Position numbers and translations under genes: made by a program. The notes beneath the pieces were generated by a model. The model was not told where the DNA came from. It did no database searches and saw only the letters and a list, made by a program, of their open reading frames with translations. Shown piece by piece: positions 34,970-44,691 of a stretch of DNA of 64,000 bases. Location of the stretch: assembly GCA_041398785.1 (NCBI GenBank), contig JAWKUA010000001.1:248001-312000 (forward strand), in the 5' to 3' direction. Position 1 is the first letter of the stretch, and every line of letters begins with the position of its first letter. This stretch comes from Planctomycetaceae bacterium (lineage in GTDB: Bacteria; Planctomycetota; Planctomycetia; Planctomycetales; Planctomycetaceae).

Positions 34970-36372
34970 TTCTCTGATTGCTCCTCCGAAGGATTTGAGG
35001 CGGACGGATTCTTGCGGCCAATCGTCTCACGAACAGTTTGTTCCGCCGTCCCGCCGGACGCAATCTCACTGGATTTCAGCGGACAGAAACTCACGACAAC
35101 CTGAAAGCCGTTGCGATTCAGCGCCATCTTCAGCAGATCCTCGGCGGACAGTGTCAGGCGTCCGGCGCGGCGAGTCAGTTCGAAATTCAGGCCGCCGATA
35201 CCTTCATAGGACCGATACACAACTTCGGTGCAGACCATTCGATCTGATCGTGAAAAGTCGAAGTCGAAATCGTACGGCTTGCCGTCGTGAAAGAATCCCC
35301 GGCCGATCGCGATCAGCACGTCCTGCCGGGACAACGTCGGGCGAATGACGGTAACCGCATCGCAGGACAGCGGCACAGCCAGCGACCGCACCCGGACTCC
35401 GTCCTTCAGCGATTCCAGAACCCGATTCGGTCGCTGAGCATCGCAGTCCTGCAGAGCCTGCCAGCGCGACCGGACATTGTCATGTTCGTGCAGTCCGCTT
35501 TCCTGAAGTTCGGTCGTCGTGCCGATGTACAGCGCCGCATGAGGCCAATACCCTGGCAGAAAATAGTTCGTGATCGCGTGTTCCTTGCGAGTGATGATCA
35601 CGTCGCCCGGCTGCAGCAGTGTCTGCAGGCTGGCTTCCACGTCCGATGGCAGATGCGGCTTGTGTCCCGACTGCAGATACTTCTCCGAAATCAACTGCGA
35701 AACAAGCTTCTGCAGCCCGTACAAAGCTCGCCCCAGAAGTTCTGTGCCCAGTCGAGTTCTCAGCGCCCGCGCGCGGACGCGGGTTCGGGCGACCAGATAT
35801 CGGTCAACCGTGACGTCCAGCCGATGCTGAAGCCGCGGAATGATGGACAGTGCGTGCTGAAATTCGATCGTCCCCTTCGCAACTTCATTCAAGGGCGACC
35901 AGTGCTGCTGGACGTACTTCGCGGCGTGATAAAGGTGCCACGCATGAACAGTGCTGGTCAGTGACTTTTGCACCAGGTCGTACGTGCCGCGCGGAATGCC
36001 GTAGTGCGGTTCCGGTTCGTTCAGCTTGGATCGCACAACAGGCCGATGATGAAAGCTCTCGCGCAGAAATCGAGCGCCGTCGACCAGCACCAGGGCTCCG
36101 GCATAAGCGATCGCCAGAGCCAGTCCGCGACGTTCCGGTTCAAAACGATCGACCTGATGCAGCGAACTGACAAGTTCGAACAGCGCGTTGCGAGCGGTCC
36201 AGTAGGACACCAGCAGGTGCCGCGTTTGCTCGTCTTCGGTCGGCGTAAAAAAGCCGCGTTCAGAAGCGTGAAACGCCTGCGCGAGCAACGTCGCTTCGGC
36301 CTTCATGCCGTCGAAGTGGTCGGCGATGTTGACCACAGTCGCGGCGCCGAGTCGCAGTTCGTCGTAGGACAT
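34966..36372 (-). CDS. YiiX/YebB-like permuted NlpC/P60 cysteine hydrolase
   Basis: A 468-residue protein. Residues about 1-240 are an uncharacterised helical domain (AARFLRESFHHRPVV and VRARALRTRLGTELLGRALY regions). The C-terminal domain starts LLQPGDVIITRKEHAITNYF with the catalytic His in GYWPHAALYIG, and continues through PYDFDFDFSRSDRMVCTEVV with the catalytic Cys. This order (His before Cys) marks the permuted papain-like YiiX family, relatives of lecithin retinol acyltransferases that act on lipids or peptides. The ATG at 36372 was chosen; the frame is open upstream without family features. It precedes the ceramidase gene with a 4-base overlap. Confidence 0.82.
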   Translation of the reverse strand: MSYDELRLGAATVVNIADHFDGMKAEATLLAQAFHASERGFFTPTEDEQTRHLLVSYWTARNALFELVSSLHQVDRFEPERRGLALAIAYAGALVLVDGARFLRESFHHRPVVRSKLNEPEPHYGIPRGTYDLVQKSLTSTVHAWHLYHAAKYVQQHWSPLNEVAKGTIEFQHALSIIPRLQHRLDVTVDRYLVARTRVRARALRTRLGTELLGRALYGLQKLVSQLISEKYLQSGHKPHLPSDVEASLQTLLQPGDVIITRKEHAITNYFLPGYWPHAALYIGTTTELQESGLHEHDNVRSRWQALQDCDAQRPNRVLESLKDGVRVRSLAVPLSCDAVTVIRPTLSRQDVLIAIGRGFFHDGKPYDFDFDFSRSDRMVCTEVVYRSYEGIGGLNFELTRRAGRLTLSAEDLLKMALNRNGFQVVVSFCPLKSSEIASGGTAEQTVRETIGRKNPSASNPSEEQSEK

Positions 36373-36611
36373 TGGGCCATTCCGGATGTGACGCGATGCT
36401 GGCGTGTTTTTCCGGTCGTCAATGTAGCGGAACTTCGCGGAATTCGCGCCGCTGCGCCGTCCGACGGCATCGTCAGCCGTCCGCGTCGCGCAAAAATCGG
36501 ATGCTGAACCAAGCGGCGGCAGGACGGGCGGCATTCATATCAGCCGCCCGCCTCAGGGCGCCAACTTCACGGCGCGGTACAGAGCGTGGCGACCTCAGCA
36601 GTCGGACGGCG

Positions 36612-37961
36612 TTACAGCAATTCGTGCGGAACCTCACCGCCGGGAACCAGGTGCGTTGGTCGTCCGGACAGGTCAAAGATTTCGTCGTCGACGCGAAGTC
36701 CGAGTGCGTGGTAGACGGTCGCACAGAAATCTTCGACGCCGATCTTGCGCGACGTCGGGTGTTCGGCCTTGCTGTTGGTGCTGCCGATGACCTGACCGTG
36801 CCTGAACCCACCGCCGGCCAGCAGAATGCTTTGCGCCTGCGGCCAGTGATCGCGACCGGCGTTGTCGTTGATTCGCGGCGTATGGCCGAACTCGCCCGCG
36901 GTCACGACCAGAGTATCGTCCAGCATTCCGCGATCGGCGAGATCCTGAATCAGCACGCCAACACACTTGTCATGCCGCGGCAGCTTGTCTCGCAGCGCGC
37001 GTTCGATATGGCCGTGGTCATCGAAGTAGCCGGTGTTCAGGGATACGAACCGCACGCCGGCTTCGATCAGCCGCCGGGCCAGCAGCGCTTGTTCTCCCCA
37101 GCCGGGACCGTACTTGTCGCGAAGCTGCTGATCTTCTTCAGACACATCAAAGGCTTTGCGAACACGTCCGGAAAGTACGATATCCAGCGCCTGCTGGTCG
37201 ACCGCGTCCATCTGATCGAACGTGCGATTGTGATCAATTCTTCGTTTCAGGCTGTCCAGTTGCTGCTGCAGTCCGACGCGGTTCATCATGCGTTTTTCGG
37301 ACAGACCATCGACCAGCGAGAAGCTGCTGTGATCGCCCGTCGGCAGTCGCCCGGCTTCGTTGCCATAGCTGAATTCACCGTAGCGAAACGGGTTGTAGTT
37401 CACACCCAGCCACGCTCCGCCGTGATAACCGAAACCACCGTCGTTCATGTTGACGTTGGTCAGGGCGCCGGGCTGAGTCGGTCCCAGCAGATGCGACGCG
37501 ACGGCTCCCATCGACGGCATGCGAGGCGGGCGATCACTGCCGGTCGCGCCCAGGCGACCGGTCAGCATCCAGTGAGCCGCTGCCCAGTGATCGCCGTTGT
37601 AATGCGAAAAGCTGCGGATGACGGTGCACTTATCCATCACATTGGCGTGCTCGGGCAGCAGTTCGCAGACGTCAAGTCCCGGCAGCGTCGACGCAATGGG
37701 ATTGAACGGTCCGCGGTATTCCGCCGGAGCCAGCGGCTTCATGTCGAACGTATCCAGTTGGGACGGTCCGCCGTGCATCCAGATCAGAATCACTGACTTT
37801 TTGGAAGTCGCCGCCGGGTGCTTTCGCGACTGTTCCGCGCGGAGCAGTCCCGGCAGAGTCAGCCCAAACGTGCTCATCCCCCCGACCTGCAGAAATCGGC
37901 GCCGGTTGATCCCGTCGCAGAAGGCTTTCGCGCCTTTGAGATTTCCGTTGATTTGCAGCAT
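36612..37961 (-). CDS. DUF1501 (Tat-exported sulfatase-like) protein
   Basis: A 449-residue protein. The twin-arginine signal NRRRFLQVGGMSTFGLTLPG lies near residues 19-38, so it should be exported folded by Tat. The body has SVILIWMHGGPSQLDTFD, VIRSFSHYNGDHWAAAHWML, NDGGFGYHGGAWLGVNYNPF, VRFVSLNTGYFDDHG and the C-terminal VVTAGEFGHTPRINDNAGRDHW, all typical of DUF1501, an alkaline-phosphatase-like family abundant in planctomycetes. No DUF1553/DUF1549 gene accompanies it here, although these usually pair with DUF1501 genes. The substrate is unknown. Confidence 0.93.
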   Translation of the reverse strand: MLQINGNLKGAKAFCDGINRRRFLQVGGMSTFGLTLPGLLRAEQSRKHPAATSKKSVILIWMHGGPSQLDTFDMKPLAPAEYRGPFNPIASTLPGLDVCELLPEHANVMDKCTVIRSFSHYNGDHWAAAHWMLTGRLGATGSDRPPRMPSMGAVASHLLGPTQPGALTNVNMNDGGFGYHGGAWLGVNYNPFRYGEFSYGNEAGRLPTGDHSSFSLVDGLSEKRMMNRVGLQQQLDSLKRRIDHNRTFDQMDAVDQQALDIVLSGRVRKAFDVSEEDQQLRDKYGPGWGEQALLARRLIEAGVRFVSLNTGYFDDHGHIERALRDKLPRHDKCVGVLIQDLADRGMLDDTLVVTAGEFGHTPRINDNAGRDHWPQAQSILLAGGGFRHGQVIGSTNSKAEHPTSRKIGVEDFCATVYHALGLRVDDEIFDLSGRPTHLVPGGEVPHELL

Positions 37962-38129
37962 GGCGGGGTTCCTTTCGGACAGGCAACGGGCTGTGCGGTA
38001 ACCGGGCGGGCTTCAAAGTCTAACTTTACAGGGTTTTTCGGCAAAGGCAGACGGTAATTCTGAACTGCGGATGGCGAATCGGGCAAGTGACGTTTCATCG
38101 AGCAGCCGCTTCCGGTGGGGTGCCGCGAG

Positions 38130-40043
38130 TCAGTAATCCGTCAGGGACCGCGGCGGCAGAGCAACTCGAAGGGCATTCACCACGGCCAGCACGTCGATGA
38201 TTTCCTGAGTCACGGCTCCTGCCACCGGCGGCAGGTATCCGGCAGCGGCGATGAACATGGCGACAATGCTGATCGCCATTCCTCCCACGGCGCTTTGCAG
38301 AGCAATGGTTCTCATGCGGCGGCCGATGTGCATCAGTTCGTCCACTTTCTGCAGCGACGAATCCATGACGACGGCTCCGGCGGCTTCCGTGGTGACATCG
38401 CTGTTCTGGCCAAACGCAACGCCGACGGTAGCGGCCATCAGCGCGGGAGCGTCGTTGATTCCGTCGCCCACGAATACAGTGTCGGCCTGAGCCGTTTCGC
38501 GACGAACGATTGTGAGTTTCTCTTCGGGACTCTTTTCGGCATAAACCTCGGTCACGCCGACCAGGTCCGCCAGGTAGCGGACCTCGGACTCACGGTCACC
38601 GGACAACAGCATGACACGGTCAATCTGATGTCTGGGCCGCAGGTGTCGAACGAACGGTTCGCCTTCTTTCCGCGGCGCATCCCGGAATCGGTATGTCGCG
38701 GCATAGCGTTCGTCGATCAGGACGACACATTCCAGACCACCGGACTGCGGCGGAAGCTGAGCGACGGCGTCGGGGAATTCCGCGGCGAGTGCCTTGCGAC
38801 TGGTAATGCGAACCGTCTTGCCACCGACTCGGCCCCGCAGACCCTGTCCCGGCCGTTCACTGATTTCTGCGGTCTGGTGTATGGCCACGCCGTTTTCACG
38901 GCCTGCCGCCACGATCGATTCGGCCAGCGGATGCCGGGAATAGGCTTCGACGCTGGCGACAAGTGACAGCACGGTCGTCGCTTCGAAACCGTCCGCGCAA
39001 AGCTGTTCGGTAAGCTGCGGTTCGCCGTAGGTCAGCGTCCCGGTCTTGTCGAAGATCATCGTGCGGCAGCCGTCAATCTTTTCCAGAACGGCCGGGTCCC
39101 GAATGACGATCGCTCGCCGAGCTGCCAGCGAAATCGAACCGATGATCGCCACCGGAATGGCAATCAGCAGCGGGCACGGAGTGGCGACAACCATCACCGC
39201 CAGAAACCGGATGGGGTCGCCACTGGCAAACCACGCGGCCAGAGCAACAGCCACCGCAATCGGTGTGTACACGGCACCAAGCTGATCGCCCAGACGACGA
39301 ATTCGCGGCCGGTGCTGCTGCGATGACTGCATCACCTGCATGATCTGAGCGTAGCGGGAATTTACCGCCAGCTTGTCGGCCTGAATCGTCAGCGCCGAAT
39401 CTCCGTTGATCGCACCGGACAGCACTGCGGCTCCGGGAGTCTTGGACATCAGATACGGTTCGCCGGTCAGGTAGGATTCGTCCATGACGCTGTGTCCTTC
39501 CAGCACTGTGCCGTCGACGGGACAGACTTCGTGCGGAAGAATCAGCAGGACGTCGCCGACGGCGATCTGCTCCAGCGGAACATCCACAAGCCGCGAATCC
39601 GTTCTTCTATGAGCGATCGACGGCATGCGTTTCGACAGCGCTTCCAGCACGGACGACGCGCTGCGAACCGCGTAGGCTTCCAGAGCTTCACCGCCGGACA
39701 GCATCAGCACGACCAGAGTCCCCGCCAGATACTCTTCCAGCAGCGCGGCGGTCACTATGGAGATCCCGGCCAGCAGATCTGACCCGAACTCGCGCCGGAA
39801 CAGCTTCACCAGCAGTCCCCAGACGAGCGGAATTCCGCCAAGCACCAGCGCTGCGTACAGCGGCAGATTGATCAGCCGCGCAGAATCCGGCACATATCGC
39901 CGCAGCACGAAATGCACCACGATGGCAATGATTGCCAGCAGCGCGATCAGCAACTGCATGTGGCTGGATCGTGCTTCTGTCAGCGCGTCGCGTTCTGCGG
40001 AGGCGGAGTTCCGAGTGGCGGCCGTGCGGTGCGTTTCACCCAT
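38130..40043 (-). CDS. P1B-type heavy-metal ATPase with TPC motif, no metal-binding domain
   Basis: A 637-residue P-type ATPase. Two N-terminal helices (LLIALLAIIAIVVHFVL and NLPLYAALVLGGIPLVWGLL) are followed by another pair, the actuator TGEP near residues 193-196, the metal-binding helix VVATPCPLLIAIPVAI (TPC at 288-290), the phosphorylation site DKTGTLT at 332-338, VFVGDGINDAPALM, and C-terminal helices. No HMA or His-rich N-terminal domain is present. TPC in place of CPC or SPC places it near the P1B-5-like group, linked to nickel or iron in some bacteria; the metal is inference. It lies 9 bases after glgP. The start could be the internal Met at 39959. Confidence 0.88.
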   Translation of the reverse strand: MGETHRTAATRNSASAERDALTEARSSHMQLLIALLAIIAIVVHFVLRRYVPDSARLINLPLYAALVLGGIPLVWGLLVKLFRREFGSDLLAGISIVTAALLEEYLAGTLVVLMLSGGEALEAYAVRSASSVLEALSKRMPSIAHRRTDSRLVDVPLEQIAVGDVLLILPHEVCPVDGTVLEGHSVMDESYLTGEPYLMSKTPGAAVLSGAINGDSALTIQADKLAVNSRYAQIMQVMQSSQQHRPRIRRLGDQLGAVYTPIAVAVALAAWFASGDPIRFLAVMVVATPCPLLIAIPVAIIGSISLAARRAIVIRDPAVLEKIDGCRTMIFDKTGTLTYGEPQLTEQLCADGFEATTVLSLVASVEAYSRHPLAESIVAAGRENGVAIHQTAEISERPGQGLRGRVGGKTVRITSRKALAAEFPDAVAQLPPQSGGLECVVLIDERYAATYRFRDAPRKEGEPFVRHLRPRHQIDRVMLLSGDRESEVRYLADLVGVTEVYAEKSPEEKLTIVRRETAQADTVFVGDGINDAPALMAATVGVAFGQNSDVTTEAAGAVVMDSSLQKVDELMHIGRRMRTIALQSAVGGMAISIVAMFIAAAGYLPPVAGAVTQEIIDVLAVVNALRVALPPRSLTDY

Positions 40044-40052
40044 CTCGATTTC

Positions 40053-42585
40053 TTAAACTGTGGTCTCGCGGTCCCGCCACAGGATGTGTGATTCTTCCAG
40101 CGGCACAAAGGCATCCGGGTGAAACGGAACAATGCGGGGCGTATAGTCCTCGGCAGGGCGATCCGCCGGAACCGTGGCTTCGTACAGGAATCCGTTGAGA
40201 GATCCCGGAAGGCTGCGAGTCCGTTCACAGGGCACGACGATGCAGTCGGCCTGTCCGGTCGCGTCGGAATAAAGTTCCACTCGGACATCGTCGCACTCAA
40301 GTTCCGCCAGGTAGGCGTGAATTTCAAAGTGCAGTTTCCCGTCACCGGCACTGACTCGCAGATCTCCGAAGTGGATTCGGGGCCAGGTGTCCGCCAGCCG
40401 CCGCTGCCAGTTCGCGATCTTCACAGCCAGCGCCCCATCACGGGCGGCTCTGCGTTCGTAGGCTTCGGCGGCGGGCAGATAGGCCTGTTCGACATAGTCA
40501 CGGACCATGCGATTGCTGCTGAACACGGGAGTCAGCTGCGACATGCTGTTCCTGACGCGATCCAGCCATTTGCGAGGCACGCCGGACGGGTCGCGGTCAT
40601 AGAACTCGGGAACGATGTGCTCCTCAAGCTGCCGGTAGAACTCCGTCGCTTCCCGCGCGTCGCGAACCGCCGGGTTGTCTTCTTCTCCGTCACCAATCGT
40701 CCAGCCGACGTCGGGTTGGTACGCTTCGTCCCACCAGCCGTCCCGGACGGACAGATTCAGACCGCCGTTGAACAGGATCTTCATGCCGCTGGTTCCGCAG
40801 GCTTCCGCCGGTCGCCGCGGTGTGTTAAGCCAGACATCGACTCCACTGGCCAGGTGCCGAGCCAGCACAATGTCGTAGTCCTCCAGAAAGACCACGTGGT
40901 CGCGCAGTTCCGGTTGCATGGCGAACTGCGCCATGGCTCGCACCATCGACTTTCCGTAGGTGTCATTCGGATGGGCCTTGCCGGCGACAATCAGTTGCGC
41001 GGGACGATCCGGATTCAGCAGCAGCCGCTTCATTCGGTCGCCGTCGGTCAGCAACAGATTGGGCCGCTTGTATTCGGTGAATCGCCGGGCGAATCCCAGA
41101 GTCAGCACGTTCGGGTCCAGCACCTGGGCCGCGCGGCGGACGCGGTCTCCCGTGTGTCCCCGGACACGCAGTTGATGCGCCAGCCGGCCTCGAACGTATT
41201 CCACCAGCGACAGGCGTGACTTGCCTCGCAGGTCCCACAGTCGCACCGGATCCGTCAGACGGATTCGGCCCGCGGCTGATTCCAGATCAGCCAGCGGACC
41301 CAGATCTTCGGGACTGCCGCACCACAGGTGTCTCGCCGACGATGAATTCCATGTGCCGCAGTCAACGCCGTTCGTGATGGCTCCCACCGGAACCTCCCGC
41401 ACGGGCCAGCGAGGAAACAACTGGCTGAACATCTGCCGACTGACGCGTCCATGCAGCTTGCTGACGCCGTTGATCCGGGAACAGCCGTGCATGGCAAGGT
41501 ACGCCATGTTGAAGGGTTCTCTGAGGTTGGCGGGATCGCGGCGACCCAACGCCACGACGCGGTCCGCGGAAATTCCGGTCGTTGTCAGAAACGGCTCCGC
41601 AAACTGAGCTACCATCGATGGGTCAAACACATCAAACGCCGCCGATACCGGCGTGTGGGTCGTAAAGACATTCCCCGCTTTGGTGGCTCGGAACGCGGCG
41701 GCAGGTGTGACTCCGTGTCGTTCGGAAAACGTCGCCGTTCGCGCGAGAACCGCAAAGGCGGCGTGACCTTCGTTCAGATGGCAAATGTCGACGTCGATGC
41801 CCAGAGTCTGCAGGGCCTGCCAGCCACCGACTCCCAGCACGATTTCCTGAAGCAGCCGCTTTTCCTTTCCTGCGTCATACAGGCTGGCCGTGATGCCTCG
41901 GTCCCATGCGCTGTTCAGCGGATCGTTTGTGTCCAGCAGGTACAGCGAAACGCGGCCGATCTTTGCCTGCCACACTCTGACCCGCAGAGTTCGACCGGGC
42001 AGCGGCAGTAGCACCCGGCACAGGTCGCCGTTTTCACGCAGCACCGGTCGGACGGGAAGGAAGTCGGGGTCGTTATAGGGAAACGCCTCCAACTGATAGC
42101 CGTCGTCGGCCAGAATTTGACGAAAGTAGCCCTGCTGGTAGAGCAACCCGATTCCCACCAGCGGCACTCCCCAGATCGCTGGAACTCTTGAGGTAGTCGC
42201 CGGCCAGGATCCCGAGTCCTCCGGAATAGATCGGCAGCGCTTCACTCAGGCCAAACTCCATACTGAAATAGGCGACTCGCTTAAGCTGGCTGTCCGGATG
42301 TTCCTGCTGAAACCAGCCGGTGGCGGAGTCGTATTCCCGAATCATTCGGCGGATGCGAGCCAGTTCGTGCAGAAGTTCCTGGTCGCGGGCCGCGATTTGC
42401 AGACCCTCTTCGTCGACGTTCATCAGCGTCAGGAACGGGTTTTCCGTCCGAGCCCAGATGTACGGCTCCAGCCGCTTCCAGAGACCTTCGACCAGCGGGC
42501 TTCCCGTCCATCGCAGATCCAGCGCCAAAGCGTCCAGTTCCTCCAGCTCTCTGGGAAGTCGGCGAACCCCATCACCTCGTTTCAT
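40053..42585 (-). pseudogene. glgP: Alpha-glucan (glycogen) phosphorylase, single-base frameshift
   Basis: Two overlapping frames together encode a full alpha-glucan phosphorylase of about 840 residues. The N-terminal frame (ATG at 42585) runs through VAYFSMEFGLSEALPIYSGG and LGILAGDYLKSSSDLG, then goes off frame. The second frame resumes with GVPLVGIGLLYQQGYFRQIL and continues to the end, including the PLP-lysine region ACGTSGMKILFNGGLNLS. The join is a run of four C at 42169-42172 (plus strand) where three would keep the frame. Either an assembly error or a real mutation is possible; the rest is intact. The enzyme would release glucose-1-phosphate from storage glucan. The start is preceded by AAGGTGA. 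Confidence 0.9.
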
Positions 42586-42903
42586 GCGATTTCACCTTCG
42601 CGACCTGACGACTGGCGGCTAACCCCGAGACTGACCGGTAACGCAGCCCATCATAGCGGTTGCCAATCGATGCGGCTGCCGGACGGGCTTTTCGGTGGCC
42701 AAATTAACATTGTGGAGGCCGGCCGGCTGACACGATGCCTCAGCAGACGTTCTCATCCGGTGAACAATTGCGGCGCCGCCGGCAAATGTCTTGCAAATTT
42801 CGGGGCAGCCGTCAGAATCCCGCGTTCGGTTTTCCCGCGGATGACTCTGTTTTTCTGCAGTTCTTTCGCATTCTCATTCGATCTGAAATCCGGAGCATCA
42901 GCC
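42586..42903. other. Divergent intergenic region between glgP and rpmA
   Basis: These 318 bases separate glgP (minus) and rpmA (plus). They hold the ribosome site of glgP near 42590 and presumably both promoters; no clean -35/-10 pair or hairpin was recognised. An open frame across it into rpmA does not resemble any protein family. Confidence 0.4.
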
Positions 42904-43158
42904 ATGGCTCATAAGAAGGGACAGGGGTCCAGCCGAAACGGCCGCGATTCCACAGCGCAGCGGCGCGGTGTCAAGAAGTTCGGCGGACAGTCGGTTCTGG
43001 CGGGAAACATCCTGGTCCGACAGTGCGGAACCAAGTGGCACGCCGGCCGAAACGTCGGTATCGGCCGCGATTACACGCTCTTCGCACTCTGCGACGGCGA
43101 GGTCTATTTCGACCAGAAGGGACGACGGATCAACGTGGCAGTGGCCGAAAACAACTGA
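42904..43158 (+). CDS. rpmA: 50S ribosomal protein L27
   Basis: An 84-residue L27. MAHKKGQGSSRNGRDSTAQR, then RRGVKKFGGQSVLAGNILVR, QCGTKWHAGRNVGIGRDYTL and FALCDGEVYFDQKGRR are the complete family pattern. The N-terminus reaches the peptidyl transferase centre. Bacterial rpmA usually follows rplU (L21); no rplU lies within the 318 bases upstream, so this is a lone rpmA. A terminator follows at 43232. Confidence 0.97.
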   Translation: MAHKKGQGSSRNGRDSTAQRRGVKKFGGQSVLAGNILVRQCGTKWHAGRNVGIGRDYTLFALCDGEVYFDQKGRRINVAVAENN

Positions 43159-43231
43159 GGGATTCCGTCGGCGGTTAATCCGTCGGGCATTCCTAAGCGA
43201 GCCCGCCGGTTGGAAATTCGCAGAACGTATG

Positions 43232-43263
43232 GGCGAACGGAAAACTCCGTTCGCCTTTTGTCT
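43232..43263 (+). terminator. Intrinsic terminator after rpmA
   Basis: GGCGAACGGA (43232-43241) pairs perfectly with TCCGTTCGCC (43246-43255) around a four-base loop, then TTTTGTCT. It lies 74 bases after the rpmA stop and before the end of the convergent gene. Confidence 0.9.
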
Positions 43264-43303
43264 GCGCGGACCGAAGAGGGGACACCGGCGTTTCGGCCGA
43301 ACA

Positions 43304-44329
43304 TCATCGAAGCGAAACAGGCGTTTCGTCGGATGCGACATCGTCGTCGCGCGGTTCCGTTGAGGAATCCGTTAACAGCCTGTCGGTATGGCGGCCAACG
43401 GACGTCACCAGCGTATTCGGTCCCATCGCATCGAACACCGTGGAATCGTGGATCAGCTCCTTCGTAAGCAGTCTGCCGGCGGCGATGTCGAATGTGGCAG
43501 TGCCTTTCGGAGTCGCCTGCAGCAGTTGTCCCTTTTCAAGTGGCGTCAGGCGCCCAACGACCGACGTGGAAAATTCAATCGTGGCAATTCCGTCGTCGAC
43601 ACCGGTCAGCCGGTAGGTCTGCAGCAGATTGACTTTCCGTTTGAAGTCAGGCCCGCTTCTCAGCTTGACGACAAGGAACGTTTTCCATGTTTCCCCGACA
43701 GCGACGGGGTGATCGGGCAGAGGAATCGCGAATCCGGCCGTCGCCGGAGTTTCGGCTGCTCCCTGCTCATCTTCCCCGGTATTGTCGCCCGGCGCGTCGG
43801 CCAGAGATGCGGAATTCAGCGGAATGCCCGTCGTTTCCACAACGAATCGCGGCGCGGCCTGCCGCAGACTATGCGCAGCGGAGCGGAAGGTCGCAGGCAC
43901 TTCATTCGGTGCCATGCTGCTGTCGAAGATGACGGGATCACCGCCGTTGGCACGCAATTCCATCCGGACGTGTTCGAACTGCATGGCGACGGTCGCCGAA
44001 CCGTCTTCGTTCAGTTCCTCAATGCGAAATCGACGGGTCTGCCGGACGCGGGTCACGTCCTCCTTTCTGTTCGAACCGACCATCGCCTGCATCGTCATGG
44101 TTTCGTCAGTTTTGTATCGCAGCACCTGACCGTCCTGAAACCGGTAGCGGAGCAGGTACGTCTCGGCCGCCGCAGCCGGCGTCTCGACGGCCGCATCGGT
44201 TTCCACAACGGCGACAGAATCGGCGACCGTCTTTCCCGCGCCGTCCGGTTCGGCAGAAACTGCCGGTATGGGTGAAAAAACGGTCAGAACGCAGGTCAGC
44301 CCGAATGGGGATATCAGCAGCAACTTCAT
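43304..44329 (-). CDS. Secreted beta-rich protein of unknown function
   Basis: A 341-residue exported protein. The signal peptide MKLLLISPFGLTCVLTVFSP ends near AVSA. An Ala/Val-rich linker leads into a domain with LLRYRFQDGQVLRYKTDETM, TRRFRIEELNEDGSATVAMQ, VETTGIPLNSASLADAP and PDHPVAVGETWKTFLVVKL, with LVTSVGRHTDRL near the end. The alternation of strands resembles DUF6263-like lipoprotein domains, but this is not certain. The ATG at 44329 has AAAGG seven bases upstream; the longer frame adds residues before the signal peptide. There is no operon partner; the neighbour on each side runs differently or is far away. Confidence 0.7.
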   Translation of the reverse strand: MKLLLISPFGLTCVLTVFSPIPAVSAEPDGAGKTVADSVAVVETDAAVETPAAAAETYLLRYRFQDGQVLRYKTDETMTMQAMVGSNRKEDVTRVRQTRRFRIEELNEDGSATVAMQFEHVRMELRANGGDPVIFDSSMAPNEVPATFRSAAHSLRQAAPRFVVETTGIPLNSASLADAPGDNTGEDEQGAAETPATAGFAIPLPDHPVAVGETWKTFLVVKLRSGPDFKRKVNLLQTYRLTGVDDGIATIEFSTSVVGRLTPLEKGQLLQATPKGTATFDIAAGRLLTKELIHDSTVFDAMGPNTLVTSVGRHTDRLLTDSSTEPRDDDVASDETPVSLR

Positions 44330-44691
44330 CCGTGAACCTTTCGTTGCCTGGAAATCTTGGGGATTTCGCACCGTCGACGTGCCTGGCGCCGGCGGGAGCG
44401 ATGCTATCACATCAGGCGAAATCGCATCGAGAGCATTTCGCCGGGTGCTGCATCAGCCAAAACGTGGTTGGATCGCGCCTGACAAACCACCGGATGTCGA
44501 ACAGTTGACGTCTTTGGTGGTGTTGCCTCCCGTCGCCGCCTTCCTTGCTACTGCAGCGGTGGTTTCAGAGGAATCGAATGAAAGCTCGAGATTCCCCGGT
44601 TCCGCGAAATCCGAAGCGATGCCGAAACATCGCACTGCAAAACATTCCTGGTGTAGGCACTGACTGCCAGCGGAAACGCGTGCGGCGGCGA
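44330..44691. other. Intergenic between two minus-strand genes
   Basis: A 362-base gap. It should hold the promoter of the secreted beta-rich protein. No gene, tRNA or strong hairpin was found; a plus-strand frame through it is Pro/Arg/Ser-rich and unsupported. Confidence 0.4.

Noticed and set aside
36372..37796. 474-codon plus-strand open frame
   Set aside because: Antisense to the DUF1501 gene and the upstream end of the YiiX gene; no motif. A high-GC shadow frame.
42298..42903. N-terminal extension of rpmA frame
   Set aside because: The frame is open but L27 begins exactly at MAHKKGQGS, and the extension overlaps the start of glgP.
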